Both the position numbers and the translations under genes were made by a program. Positions 22,871 to 31,431 of a stretch of 64,000 nucleotides of DNA are shown piece by piece. Positions within the stretch are counted from its first letter, which is position 1; the number at the start of each line of letters is the position of its first letter. The notes under the pieces were generated by a model. The model saw only the letters and a list, made by a program, of their open reading frames with translations, had not been told where the DNA came from and searched no databases. The stretch spans positions 4,464,001 through 4,528,000 of the forward strand of contig NZ_JANADO010000001.1 in assembly GCF_024199845.1 (NCBI RefSeq), read 5' to 3'. The DNA is from Bradyrhizobium sp. CCGB12 (lineage in GTDB: Bacteria > Pseudomonadota > Alphaproteobacteria > Rhizobiales > Xanthobacteraceae).

Positions 22871-25234
22871 CTACACCGCCATCTTCCGATGCAGCACCGG
22901 CGCGCCGGTGGTGAGGCTTTCGGCCGCATCGATGATGGCGTTGGCGTCGATGCCGTAGTGGCGGTAGAGATCCGCGATCGTTCCGGTCTGGCCGAACTGC
23001 TCGACGCCGAGCGCCTCGACGCGGTGGCCGCGGACGCTGCCGAGCCAGCCGAGCGCGGACGGATGCCCGTCGATCACGGTCACGATGCCGCAGTCCCGCG
23101 GCAGCGGCGCCAGCAGTCTTTCGATGTGGCTGAGGTGCTGCACGCCGCGGCGGTCGCGCCTCAATTTCCGTGCGGCGGTCCACCCCGAATGGAGACGGTC
23201 GGCCGAGGTGATCGCAAGCAGGCCGATATCGCGGCGGCTCTCGCCGATGAAGCCCGTCGCCTCGATCGCTTCGGGTGCGACAGCGCCGGTGTAGGCGATC
23301 ACGACTTCGGCATTCGGCCCCGGCTTGCGCAGCCAATAGGCGCCGTCGGTGACGCCCTGCTTCAGCTCCGGCGTCATGATGCGCTGCGCCTGATCGATGC
23401 TGCGCGTCGAGAGCCTCAGATAAACCGAGCCGCCCTCGCCCGGATCACGCTGCATGTGGTCAAAACCGAAAGCCATGATCACGGCGAGCTCATCGACAAA
23501 GGCCGGCTCGAATGAGGCCAGCCCGTCCTGCGCCATGCCGATCAGCGGGGTTGCGATCGACTGGTGCGCGCCGCCCTCGGGCGCGAGCGTGATGCCAGAC
23601 GGCGTCGCCGCCACCATGAAGCGCGCGTCCTGGTAGCAGGCATAATTCAGCGCATCGAGGCCACGCTCGATGAAGGGATCGTAGAGCGTGCCGACCGGCA
23701 AGAGCCGCTCGCCGTTGATCTGGTGCGACAGACCGAGCGCCGAGAGCATGATGAACAGGTTCATCTCGGCGATGCCGAGCTCGAGATGCTGCCCCTTGGG
23801 GGAAGCATCCCAATTGTAGGTCGACGGAATTTTCTCGCTGCGGAATAAGTCCGCCTTCTCGGCGTGCGCGAACAGCCCGCGGCGGTTGACCCAGGGGCCG
23901 AGATTGGTGGAGACGGTGACATCGGGCGAAGTCGTGACGATGCGCTTCGCCAGTTCGCTGTCGCCACGCGCGATTTCGTTCAACACGAGGCCAAAGCCCT
24001 GCTGGGTCGACATCTGCGGCGATGGCTTGAACGCAAGCTGCTGGGGCACCTCGACAACCGGCGCGCTCAGGCGGCGACCATCCTGGTTGAACGGCACGCG
24101 CGCGAGGAAGGCTTCCAACTCGGCCGCATCCTGCGCAAGGCCTTCGAACTTGTCCCATTCATGCCCGGGCCGAATGTTCTGGCTGTCGCGAAACTTCTCC
24201 ATCTGCGCGACAGTCATCAGGCCGGCGTGATTGTCCTTGTGGCCCTGGAACGGCAGGCCGACGCCCTTGATGGTGTAGGCGATGAAGCAGACCGGACGAT
24301 CGTGGTCGATCGACGAGAACGCCTCCAGCATGCTGGCCATGTCATGGCCGCCGAGATTCGACATCAGCGCCAGCAGCTCGTCGTCGCTGCGCTTGTCGAT
24401 CAATTTGGTGATCGGGCCCTGGTCGCCGATCTCGTCGTGCAAATGCTTTCGGAACGCAGCGCCGCCCTGGAAGCACAGCGCGGCGTAGAGCGCGTTCGGG
24501 CAATTGTCGATCCAGCGCTTCAGCGCCTCGCCGCCCGGCTCGGCAAAGGCTTCACGCATCAGGCGGCCGTATTTCACGATCACCACGTCCCAGCCGAAAT
24601 TGCGGAACATGGTCTCGAACTTTTCCCATAGACCCTCGCGCACGACGGCGTCGAGCGACTGCCTGTTATAGTCGACCACCCACCAGGTGTTGCGCAGGCC
24701 GTGCTTCCACCCCTCGGCAAGCGCCTCGAAGATGTTGCCCTCGTCCATCTCGGCATCGCCGACCAGCGCGATCATCCGCCCCTCGCGGCGATCCTTCATC
24801 CAGCCATGCGCCTTGACGTAGTCCTGCACCAGCGAGGCGAACAGGGTCTGCGCAACGCCGAGACCGACCGAACCGGTGGAGAAATCGACGTCGTCGATAT
24901 CCTTGGTGCGCGAGGGATAGGACTGCGCGCCCTTGTAGCCGCGAAAATTCTCCAGCTTCTCGCGGCTCTGCCGGCCGAACAGATACTGGATGGCGTGGAA
25001 TACCGGGCTCGCATGCGGCTTCACCGCGACGCGATCCTCAGGGCGCAGCACATGGAAGTACAGCGCCGACATGATGGTGGCGAGGGAGGCGGATGAGGCC
25101 TGGTGGCCGCCGACCTTGAGGCCGTCCGCGCTCGGGCGGACGTGGTTGGCATGGTGGATGGTCCAGGACGACAGCCACAGCGCCTTGCGGCTGAGGGCGG
25201 TCAATGTGTCCAGACGAGCGGAATCGACGGGCAT
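22871..25234 (-). CDS. AceE-like homodimeric 2-oxoacid dehydrogenase E1 / transketolase-family protein
   Basis: 787 residues. The thiamine diphosphate motif is ALVGDAEMDEGNIFEAL to VVDYNRQSLD (GD then N about 30 residues later), as in homodimeric pyruvate dehydrogenase E1. Other AceE-like parts are KPHASPVFHAIQYLFG, AYTIKGVGLPFQGHKDNHA and PEGGAHQSIATPLIG. The protein is about 100 residues shorter than E. coli AceE. Known relatives with a divergent Lrp gene include MdeB of Pseudomonas putida, an alpha-ketobutyrate E1 homologue controlled by MdeR. Start at 25234 with GGAG nine bases upstream. No E2 or E3 gene is near, so it may use shared subunits. Substrate is inferred only. Confidence 0.8.
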   Translation of the reverse strand: MPVDSARLDTLTALSRKALWLSSWTIHHANHVRPSADGLKVGGHQASSASLATIMSALYFHVLRPEDRVAVKPHASPVFHAIQYLFGRQSREKLENFRGYKGAQSYPSRTKDIDDVDFSTGSVGLGVAQTLFASLVQDYVKAHGWMKDRREGRMIALVGDAEMDEGNIFEALAEGWKHGLRNTWWVVDYNRQSLDAVVREGLWEKFETMFRNFGWDVVIVKYGRLMREAFAEPGGEALKRWIDNCPNALYAALCFQGGAAFRKHLHDEIGDQGPITKLIDKRSDDELLALMSNLGGHDMASMLEAFSSIDHDRPVCFIAYTIKGVGLPFQGHKDNHAGLMTVAQMEKFRDSQNIRPGHEWDKFEGLAQDAAELEAFLARVPFNQDGRRLSAPVVEVPQQLAFKPSPQMSTQQGFGLVLNEIARGDSELAKRIVTTSPDVTVSTNLGPWVNRRGLFAHAEKADLFRSEKIPSTYNWDASPKGQHLELGIAEMNLFIMLSALGLSHQINGERLLPVGTLYDPFIERGLDALNYACYQDARFMVAATPSGITLAPEGGAHQSIATPLIGMAQDGLASFEPAFVDELAVIMAFGFDHMQRDPGEGGSVYLRLSTRSIDQAQRIMTPELKQGVTDGAYWLRKPGPNAEVVIAYTGAVAPEAIEATGFIGESRRDIGLLAITSADRLHSGWTAARKLRRDRRGVQHLSHIERLLAPLPRDCGIVTVIDGHPSALGWLGSVRGHRVEALGVEQFGQTGTIADLYRHYGIDANAIIDAAESLTTGAPVLHRKMAV

Positions 25235-25367
25235 GGGGGCTGCTCCGGAATCTGATCCACCGATCATACGCCTGCGGAAGGCGCCAGATATCTCAATTTC
25301 TTGCAACATCCCCGTGATGATTGGGATATTTTACCAACATGCTCGCCATTATGTAGGTTCCATCCCA

Positions 25368-25829
25368 ATGCCCAACCTCGACGCCATCGACCGGAAGATC
25401 CTCAGCCACCTCCAGACCGACAGCCGCATGACCATGCAGGAGCTCGCCGACAAGGTCGGGCTCTCGGTCTCGCCCTGCCACCGCCGGGTCAAGCTCCTGG
25501 AAGAGCGTGGCGTGATCTCGCGCTACGTCGCGACCGTCGACCAGAAGGCGCTCGGCCTGCACGTCAGCGTGTTCATCTCCATCAAGCTGGCACGGCAGAA
25601 GGAGGAGGACCTCAACCGCTTCGCGCGCGCGATCTCGAAATGGGACGAGGTGCTGGAGTGCTATCTGATGACCGGCAATCGCGACTATCTCCTGCGTGTC
25701 GTCGCCGCCGACCTCGCCTCCTACGAGACCTTCCTCAAGACCAAGCTGACCCGGCTCGACGGCATTGCCTCGATCGAGTCCAGTTTCGCGCTGAGCCAGG
25801 TGAAATATTCGATCGCGCTGCCGGTGTGA
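25368..25829 (+). CDS. Lrp/AsnC-family transcriptional regulator
   Basis: 153 residues. The N-terminal helix-turn-helix reads LDAIDRKILSHLQTDSRMTM and LSVSPCHRRVKLLEERGVIS; the C-terminal RAM ligand domain includes VLECYLMTGNRDYLLRVVAADL. Lrp proteins respond to amino acids or 2-oxo acids. It is divergent from the E1-like gene with a 133-base AT-richer gap, so autoregulation and control of E1 are likely. The start just after CATCCCA was chosen because the Lrp domain begins at once; upstream frames are promoter sequence. Confidence 0.92.
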   Translation: MPNLDAIDRKILSHLQTDSRMTMQELADKVGLSVSPCHRRVKLLEERGVISRYVATVDQKALGLHVSVFISIKLARQKEEDLNRFARAISKWDEVLECYLMTGNRDYLLRVVAADLASYETFLKTKLTRLDGIASIESSFALSQVKYSIALPV

Positions 25830-25922
25830 CCTGCTTCGGCGAGTGGCGGGCTGTCACATGGACGCAACAAAGCCCGCCGATGGTCGTTGGTAACACTGGC
25901 ACCCAGCCGAGAGAAGAAGCCC

Positions 25923-26843
25923 ATGACTGCATCCGACCGGACCTCCCAAACCGCCAAGCGCGAGCGCATCATCCAGGAAATGGCCGACGACCTCGACGAA
26001 GAGCTGGAGATGGAACTGGATGATGCCCGTCTCGACGAGCTCCTGGACGAGACCGACACGCCGGGCCCGACAGTCGATCGCAAGCTCTATTTCCGCGAGC
26101 TGCTCCGCCTCCAGGGCGAGTTGGTGAAGCTCCAGGACTGGGTGCAGAGCGAGAAGAAGAAAGTCGTGGTGCTGTTCGAGGGCCGCGATTCCGCCGGCAA
26201 AGGCGGCGTGATCAAGCGCATCACCCAGCGCCTCAATCCGCGCATCTGCCGCGTCGCCGCCCTTCCGGCGCCGAGCGAGCGCGAGCGCACGCAATGGTAC
26301 TTCCAGCGCTACGTCTCGCATCTGCCGGCCGGCGGCGAGATCGTGCTGTTCGACCGCAGCTGGTACAACCGCGCCGGCGTCGAGCGCGTGATGGGCTTCT
26401 GCACGGAGGAACAGTATCAGGAATTCTTCCAGACCGTGCCGGAGTTCGAGCGGATGCTGATCCGCTCCGGCATCATCCTGGTCAAATACTGGTTCTCGAT
26501 CACCGACGACGCGCAGCAGCTCCGCTTCACCATGCGCATCAAGGATCCGCTCAAGCAGTGGAAGCTGAGCCCGATGGACGTCGAGGCGCGCAGCCGCTGG
26601 GAGGCGTACACCAAGGCCAAGGAGACGATGCTCGAACACACGCATCTGCCCGACTCGCCGTGGTGGATCGTCGATGCCGTGGACAAGAAACGCGCGCGAC
26701 TCAACTGCATCTCGCATCTCCTGAGCCAGATTCCCTATCAAGAGGTCGCACGCGTACCGGTGGTGCTGCCGCCGCGCGTCCGCAATCCCGACTATCACCG
26801 CGGCCCGATCCCGCCGGAGATGTACGTGCCGTCGACGTATTGA
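25923..26843 (+). CDS. ppk2: Polyphosphate kinase 2 (PPK2)
   Basis: 306 residues. Walker A is GRDSAGKGG near residue 95 and Walker B is VLFDRSWYNRAGVERVMGF near 140, followed by the lid region IKDPLKQWKLSPMD. PPK2 enzymes use polyphosphate to phosphorylate nucleoside diphosphates (class I), or monophosphates in other classes. Length and a single kinase domain fit class I. An acidic N-terminal helix (DDLDEELEMELDDARLDELL) precedes the domain. The start at 25923 follows GAGAAGAAG; an upstream start would add 12 residues. It is monocistronic, 93 bases after the Lrp gene, and followed by repeat A2. Confidence 0.92.
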   Translation: MTASDRTSQTAKRERIIQEMADDLDEELEMELDDARLDELLDETDTPGPTVDRKLYFRELLRLQGELVKLQDWVQSEKKKVVVLFEGRDSAGKGGVIKRITQRLNPRICRVAALPAPSERERTQWYFQRYVSHLPAGGEIVLFDRSWYNRAGVERVMGFCTEEQYQEFFQTVPEFERMLIRSGIILVKYWFSITDDAQQLRFTMRIKDPLKQWKLSPMDVEARSRWEAYTKAKETMLEHTHLPDSPWWIVDAVDKKRARLNCISHLLSQIPYQEVARVPVVLPPRVRNPDYHRGPIPPEMYVPSTY

Positions 26844-26860
26844 TGGAGGTCTCGCGGTCA

Positions 26861-26982
26861 ACCTCTCCCGCTTGCGGGAGAGGTCGGCGCGTAGCGCCGG
26901 GTGAGGGCTTTCCCCTCTTGGGGTTCTCGATTGCGGAAGCACCCTCTCCCCAACCCTCCCCCGCAAGCGGGGGAGGGAGAGC
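26861..26982. repeat. Intergenic palindromic repeat, family A, copy 2
   Basis: CCTCTCCCGCTTGCGGGAGA begins the copy and CCCCCGCAAGCGGGGGAGGG ends it, with an internal CGGCGCGTAGCGCCG hairpin. It separates the convergent PPK2 and alcohol dehydrogenase genes. Confidence 0.75.
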
Positions 26983-27003
26983 ACCGAGGTTGCGGCTAAA
27001 TGA

Positions 27004-28083
27004 TCACCGCCACGGCTGCACGATGATCTTGGTGTGGGCTTCAGGGTTGGCAAGGTCGGCGAACGCCTTGGCGACGCCGTCGATGCCGACCTCGGCCGTC
27101 ACCATCGCCGCGGCATCCACCTGCCCTTCCGCGATCAGGCGCAGTGACGCCGCAAACTCCTCCGGCGTGTAGCCGAGCACGTATTGGACGTTGAGCTCCT
27201 TCATGATGCCGAGCATGGGTTCGCTTCTGTCGGTCTCCATGCAGACGCCGACCACGACGATGCGCGCGTCGCGCGAGGCGCCCTCGAACACCTGCTGCAG
27301 GAGGCCGGGCACGCCGACGCATTCGAAGATGATCGCGGGCTTCAGCGCCGGCAGCATGGCCTGGAACGGCGGCCGCGCCGCCTTCTCGGCGTCCGACATC
27401 TGCGCGTGCTCGGCCCAGGTCGCATAGGGCTGCGTCACCCTGGGGTCGACGACGACGTCGGCGCCGAGCCGTGCGGCGAGCGCGCGCCGCGCCGGCGAAT
27501 AGTCGGCGGCGACGATCGGATGCAGACCCCTAAGCTTCAGCGCCGCGATCACCGCAAGCCCGACCGGGCCGCAGCCGATCACGAGCGGCACCTCCCCACC
27601 ACGGATATTGGCTTTCGCCACGGCGTGAACACCGACTGCGAGCGGCTCGGTCAATGCAGCGTGCTCCGGCGCAAGACCGTTGGGCACTTCGAGCAGCAGC
27701 GGCTCGCTCAGCAGCATCGCCTCGGCATAACCGCCGATATTGTCGTTGGAATAGCCGATGCCCTCGATACCCTCAGGCGTCACCAGCGCCGGCAGCGAGC
27801 AGACGCGGGTGCCAGGCTTGAGTTTGCGCGCCGTGCCAGGACCATAATCGACGACCTCACAGCAGAACTCATGGCCGAACACGACGTCACGCGCGAGATC
27901 CATCGGCTTGCGCCCGGTCTTCCGCGCCATCTCCACCATGCGATGGGCGTGCTGCCGCGCGTGCAGATCGGAGCCGCAGATGCCGCAGGCGAGCGTCTTG
28001 ACCAGAACCTGGCCGGGACCCGGCGTCGGCTCGGCCATTCGGTCGACGACAATCTCACCGTTCCTGAAAATCGCAGCGCGCAT
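27004..28083 (-). CDS. Zinc-type alcohol dehydrogenase (MDR superfamily)
   Basis: 359 residues. Catalytic zinc site residues are in CGICGSDLHAR and VVFGHEFCCEV, and the Rossmann motif is IGCGPVGLAVIAALKLRG. The segment after RVCSLP lacks the usual four-cysteine structural zinc lobe. It would oxidise an alcohol or polyol with NAD(P). The ATG at 28083 follows GGGAGGGAGCC; longer frames read into the intergenic region. It is followed by repeat A2 and preceded, 61 bases away, by the EamA transporter gene on the same strand. Confidence 0.88.
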   Translation of the reverse strand: MRAAIFRNGEIVVDRMAEPTPGPGQVLVKTLACGICGSDLHARQHAHRMVEMARKTGRKPMDLARDVVFGHEFCCEVVDYGPGTARKLKPGTRVCSLPALVTPEGIEGIGYSNDNIGGYAEAMLLSEPLLLEVPNGLAPEHAALTEPLAVGVHAVAKANIRGGEVPLVIGCGPVGLAVIAALKLRGLHPIVAADYSPARRALAARLGADVVVDPRVTQPYATWAEHAQMSDAEKAARPPFQAMLPALKPAIIFECVGVPGLLQQVFEGASRDARIVVVGVCMETDRSEPMLGIMKELNVQYVLGYTPEEFAASLRLIAEGQVDAAAMVTAEVGIDGVAKAFADLANPEAHTKIIVQPWR

Positions 28084-28144
28084 CCGGCTCCCTCCCGTGG
28101 TGTTGGAGCCAATGATAGCACGACGTGGGACGCGCGAACTTGCG

Positions 28145-29131
28145 TCAGGGGTTCGGGGAGCGCTCTTCCAGCACCAGGAGCTGCGCGCGGCGCACCCGCT
28201 CGCGATGGGCGATGTAGAGACCGCTCGCGACGATGAAGGCGGCGCCGACGATGGTCCAGATGTCCGGCAGCTCACCGAAGAGGAAGAAGCCCAAAATGCT
28301 GACCCAGAGCAGCTGGGTGTAGGAGAACGGCGCCAGCACGGATGCGTCGCCGTAACGATAGGCCAGCACGATGATCCACTGGCCGACGGTTGAGGCAACA
28401 CCGATCACGATGCCGAGCCCGATCGCGGTCCAGCTCGGCGTCACCCAGACGAACGGCACCATGACGCTGAGGATCGCAACGCCCGTCAGCGCGGAATAAG
28501 CCATGGTGGTGAGAACGGCTTCACGACCGCTCATCATGCGCGTGAGGATCAGCGCCGCAGCCCAGCAGAACGCCGAGATGATCGGAAAGAACGCGGCGGC
28601 GTGGAACGCGCTCGTGCCCGGCCGCAGAATGATCATCACGCCGGTCAGGCCGATCGCGGTGGCGATCCAGCGGCGCATGCCCACCTTCTCGCTCAGGAAG
28701 ATGATCGACAGCGCGGTGACGAACAGCGGCGAGACGAAGCCGGTGGCGGAGGCCTCCGCAATGGGGAGGAAACGCAAGCCCGTGATGAAGAACAGCGAGG
28801 AGCCGAGCAACGCGGCGCCCCGCATCAGCTGGAGGCCGAGGCGCTCGGTGCGCATCGCATGCAGCGGCGAGCCCGGCAGCATCACCGGCGTGAACATCAG
28901 CGCGAAGGTGACGAAGCGGATCCAGGTGATCTCGATCGACGGCAGGCTAGTCGAGAGATATTTCGCGGTGACGTCGGAGCAGCCGAGAAACACCGTCGAC
29001 AGCAACACCAGCGCAATGCCCTTGAAGGGATGATCGACGCGCGCAGGCGCGCGGCGAACGTCCTGCTTCTTCTCCGGCACGGGCATAGGAATATTGTCGA
29101 GCCTTACGGCTGCGGCAGGCGGCGGTGTCAC
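28145..29131 (-). CDS. EamA/DMT-family transporter
   Basis: About 328 residues with ten predicted membrane helices in two EamA repeats; for example GIALVLLSTVFLGCSDVTAKYL opens the first and FFPIISAFCWAAALILTRMM the second. Such proteins export or import small metabolites such as amino acids. The GTG at 29131 or the ATG at 29086 may be the start; neither has a strong ribosome site. The C-terminal tail is arginine rich. Substrate unknown. Confidence 0.85.
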   Translation of the reverse strand: MTPPPAAAVRLDNIPMPVPEKKQDVRRAPARVDHPFKGIALVLLSTVFLGCSDVTAKYLSTSLPSIEITWIRFVTFALMFTPVMLPGSPLHAMRTERLGLQLMRGAALLGSSLFFITGLRFLPIAEASATGFVSPLFVTALSIIFLSEKVGMRRWIATAIGLTGVMIILRPGTSAFHAAAFFPIISAFCWAAALILTRMMSGREAVLTTMAYSALTGVAILSVMVPFVWVTPSWTAIGLGIVIGVASTVGQWIIVLAYRYGDASVLAPFSYTQLLWVSILGFFLFGELPDIWTIVGAAFIVASGLYIAHRERVRRAQLLVLEERSPNP

Positions 29132-29275
29132 GGCTGGAACCCGGGAAAAAATGCGATTCGAGAACAGCCGTAAAAAACGACAAATGCGCCGCGTTCACAA
29201 CTTCCGAAAACAGGATGCCGATATGCGCCGGCCGCCGCGCGCGTCAATACTCCATTAATAATAGGGGTTTGTGCG

Positions 29276-30115
29276 TTACAACATGGGCAGGCTGCGCGGC
29301 TTCGGCCCGCGCGGAAACGCCGCATCGAGCGCAGAAATCTCGTCTTTCGTCAGCACAAGATTACCGGCCGCCGCATTCTCGCCGGCATGCTCCGCGGACG
29401 ACGCCTTCGGGATCGCGAACACCGTAGTTGCACGGGTAAGGAAGCTCAGCGCGACCTGACGCGGTGTTGCACGACGCGCCTCCGCGATGCGCCCGAGGAC
29501 AGCACCGCCCTTGCTGCGCTCGTCCGGGAAATCGTCGTGGCCGAATGGCGAATAGGCGACCACGGCGACGCCATGCCGCTCGCACCAGGGAATTACCGCA
29601 TGCTCGATCGCGCGCTCCTTGAGATGATAGAGCACCTGATTGCACGCGATCCGGCCCTCGCCGGCGACGTCGAGAATGTCGTCGAGATCGTCAGCGTCGA
29701 AATTGGAGACGCCCCAGGACTTGATCTTGCCTGACTTCACCAGGTCCTCGAACGCAGCAACGGTGTCCTCCAGCGGATAGGGGCCGCGCCAGTGCAGGAG
29801 GTAGCAGTCGAGGCGATCGGTCTTCAGCCGCTTCAGCGAACGCTCACAGGCCGTGATCGTGCCGCGGCGCGAGGCGTTGCTCGGCAGCACTTTCGAAACG
29901 AGGAACATGTCGTCGCGCCGGCCTGCAATCGCGTCGGCAATGACGAGCTCGGCATCGCCATACATCTCTGCGGTGTCGATGTGGGTCATGCCGAGATCGA
30001 GCCCGCGCTGAAGCGCGGCAATCGCGCGCTTGCGATCGCCATGGTCGAGATACCAGGTGCCCTGCCCGATGACGGAGACGTTGGCGCCGGTCTTGCCGAA
30101 GGGATTTATGTTCAT
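29276..30115 (-). CDS. Aldo/keto reductase
   Basis: 279 residues, single TIM barrel. The signature segments are GMTHIDTAEMYGDAE (catalytic Asp and Tyr), LVSKVLPSNAS (Lys), YLLHWRGPYPLEDT (His) and IPKASSAEHAGENAA at the NADPH site. It reduces carbonyl compounds with NADPH. The ATG at 30115 has GGAG upstream. It is monocistronic, with repeat A3 upstream. The physiological substrate is unknown. Confidence 0.92.
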   Translation of the reverse strand: MNINPFGKTGANVSVIGQGTWYLDHGDRKRAIAALQRGLDLGMTHIDTAEMYGDAELVIADAIAGRRDDMFLVSKVLPSNASRRGTITACERSLKRLKTDRLDCYLLHWRGPYPLEDTVAAFEDLVKSGKIKSWGVSNFDADDLDDILDVAGEGRIACNQVLYHLKERAIEHAVIPWCERHGVAVVAYSPFGHDDFPDERSKGGAVLGRIAEARRATPRQVALSFLTRATTVFAIPKASSAEHAGENAAAGNLVLTKDEISALDAAFPRGPKPRSLPML

Positions 30116-30140
30116 GTGCGCTCCGATTTCGATGGCTATT

Positions 30141-30284
30141 CTCCCTCTCCCCGTTCTACGGGGAGAGGGTTGGGGTGAGGGGCCAGCTTCCGCAAAATTG
30201 CTGACAGTTGGACTCGTGGAAGCTCCCCCTCACCCGGAATTTGCTCACGCAAATTCCGGCCTCTCCCCGCAAGCGGGGAGAGGC
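30141..30284. repeat. Intergenic palindromic repeat, family A, copy 3
   Basis: CTCTCCCCGTTCTACGGGGAGAG at the left, an inner GGAATTTG-CTCACG-CAAATTCC hairpin, and CCTCTCCCCGCAAGCGGGGA at the right. It lies between two minus-strand genes (lactonase-like upstream copy and aldo/keto reductase). Confidence 0.78.
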
Positions 30285-30290
30285 GAAGAA

Positions 30291-31190
30291 CTACAATCCG
30301 CTGATGTCAGCCACCAGCACGCTGCCGGTCGACGACTCCGTGATATAGAGGCGATCCTTGCTTTCGCCACCGATCGCGACATTGGTGCAATTCGGCCCCG
30401 CGCACGACTTTATCCGCGCGATCAGTTCGCCGTTCGGCGCGAACACGAAGACGTGGCCGAGCGAGGCGTGCCCGACAAAGAGACGACCCTTGGCATCCAT
30501 GGTCATGCCGTCAGGGCCGCTGGTGCCGAACAGCGAGCAGAAGCGGCCGACCTTCGACACGCTGCCATCCTTCATGAACGGCAGTCGCCACACCGCGTTG
30601 TCGCGCGTCATGGCGACGAACAGGACGGTCTCGCTCGGGTCGAGCACGAGGCCGTTCGGGCTGATGCCGGTGTTGATCAGGCAGTCGAGCCTACCGCCCG
30701 ATGTCAGGCGGTAGACGCGGCCGCTTGGATCATGCAAGCCGGTCTGGCCCTGATCGGTGAAATAGATGTCGCCGTTGGAGGCAAGATGCAGATCGTTGCA
30801 GCCGCGAAACGACTCCGAATTGCGAGCGGTGAGCACCGGCTTGACGCGGCCGGACTTCGCATCGAGCTCCATGATGCCATGCATGTAATCGGCGACCAGG
30901 ATGCGGCCGTCGGATGCGATCTTCAGCCCGTTCGGCCATCCCTCATACTCGACGACTTGCGACCACGCACCATCAGTCGCAATGCGGAAGATGCGACCGA
31001 AGGGAAGGTCGACGATGTAGAGATTGCCGTCCCTGTCGAAGGACGGCCCCTCGATGAAGCTGTCGGTCGGCACACCCGGCCGGTTCGCATCGGCCCAATC
31101 CGTCCGCACGCCCTTGCGGCGGAACTTGTCGGGCATGGCGGAGAAGAGCCTGGTCTCGATCAGGCGCGGCGGCGTTTCCAGGTACATCAT
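30291..31190 (-). CDS. SMP-30/gluconolactonase-family protein
   Basis: 299 residues, six-bladed propeller type. TDSFIEGPSFDRDGNLYIVD is the metal-binding first blade, GCNDLHLASNGDIYFTDQG and GISPNGLVLDPSETVLFVA follow, and SGPDGMTMDAKGRLFVGHA has the catalytic Asp. It probably hydrolyses a lactone. Start at one of two adjacent ATGs (31190 or 31187); neither has a clear ribosome site, and a longer frame would translate repeat B3. No signal peptide. It is not linked to the uronate pair at 17-19 kb. Confidence 0.83.
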   Translation of the reverse strand: MMYLETPPRLIETRLFSAMPDKFRRKGVRTDWADANRPGVPTDSFIEGPSFDRDGNLYIVDLPFGRIFRIATDGAWSQVVEYEGWPNGLKIASDGRILVADYMHGIMELDAKSGRVKPVLTARNSESFRGCNDLHLASNGDIYFTDQGQTGLHDPSGRVYRLTSGGRLDCLINTGISPNGLVLDPSETVLFVAMTRDNAVWRLPFMKDGSVSKVGRFCSLFGTSGPDGMTMDAKGRLFVGHASLGHVFVFAPNGELIARIKSCAGPNCTNVAIGGESKDRLYITESSTGSVLVADISGL

Positions 31191-31290
31191 TGTTGTTATG
31201 GGTGTTGAGGGGAAGAGTGCGGCACCATAGGGCACATTGGCGGGCGCGTCGATTGGCGCGGGCGGCATTCGCCACGCCACACATGCGGTC

Positions 31291-31417
31291 GTCGTCCCGG
31301 CGGACGCCGGGACCCATACCGCGGAATCTATCGGTTGTGGGTGGTAGGAGTACCGAGCGACAAATCTTCGCCAAACCACTCCCTGTGGTTATGGGTCCCG
31401 GCGTTCGCCGGGACGAC
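31291..31417. repeat. Intergenic palindromic repeat, family B, copy 3
   Basis: GTCGTCCCGGCGGACGCCGG and CCGGCGTTCGCCGGGACGAC are the ends. The inner part before the right arm (CGCCAAAC..CTGTGGTTATGGG) resembles copy 1. It lies just downstream of the nitrate reductase stop. Confidence 0.8.
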
Positions 31418-31431
31418 GGCGGAGAGAGTTT

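Noticed and set aside
22871..25234. Calling the E1-like gene tktA (transketolase)
   Set aside because: The thiamine motif and segments such as KPHASPVFHAIQY fit AceE-type E1 rather than transketolase.
1438..30284. Repeats considered as a CRISPR array
   Set aside because: Copies are far apart, each is a long palindrome, and there are no regular spacers or cas genes.
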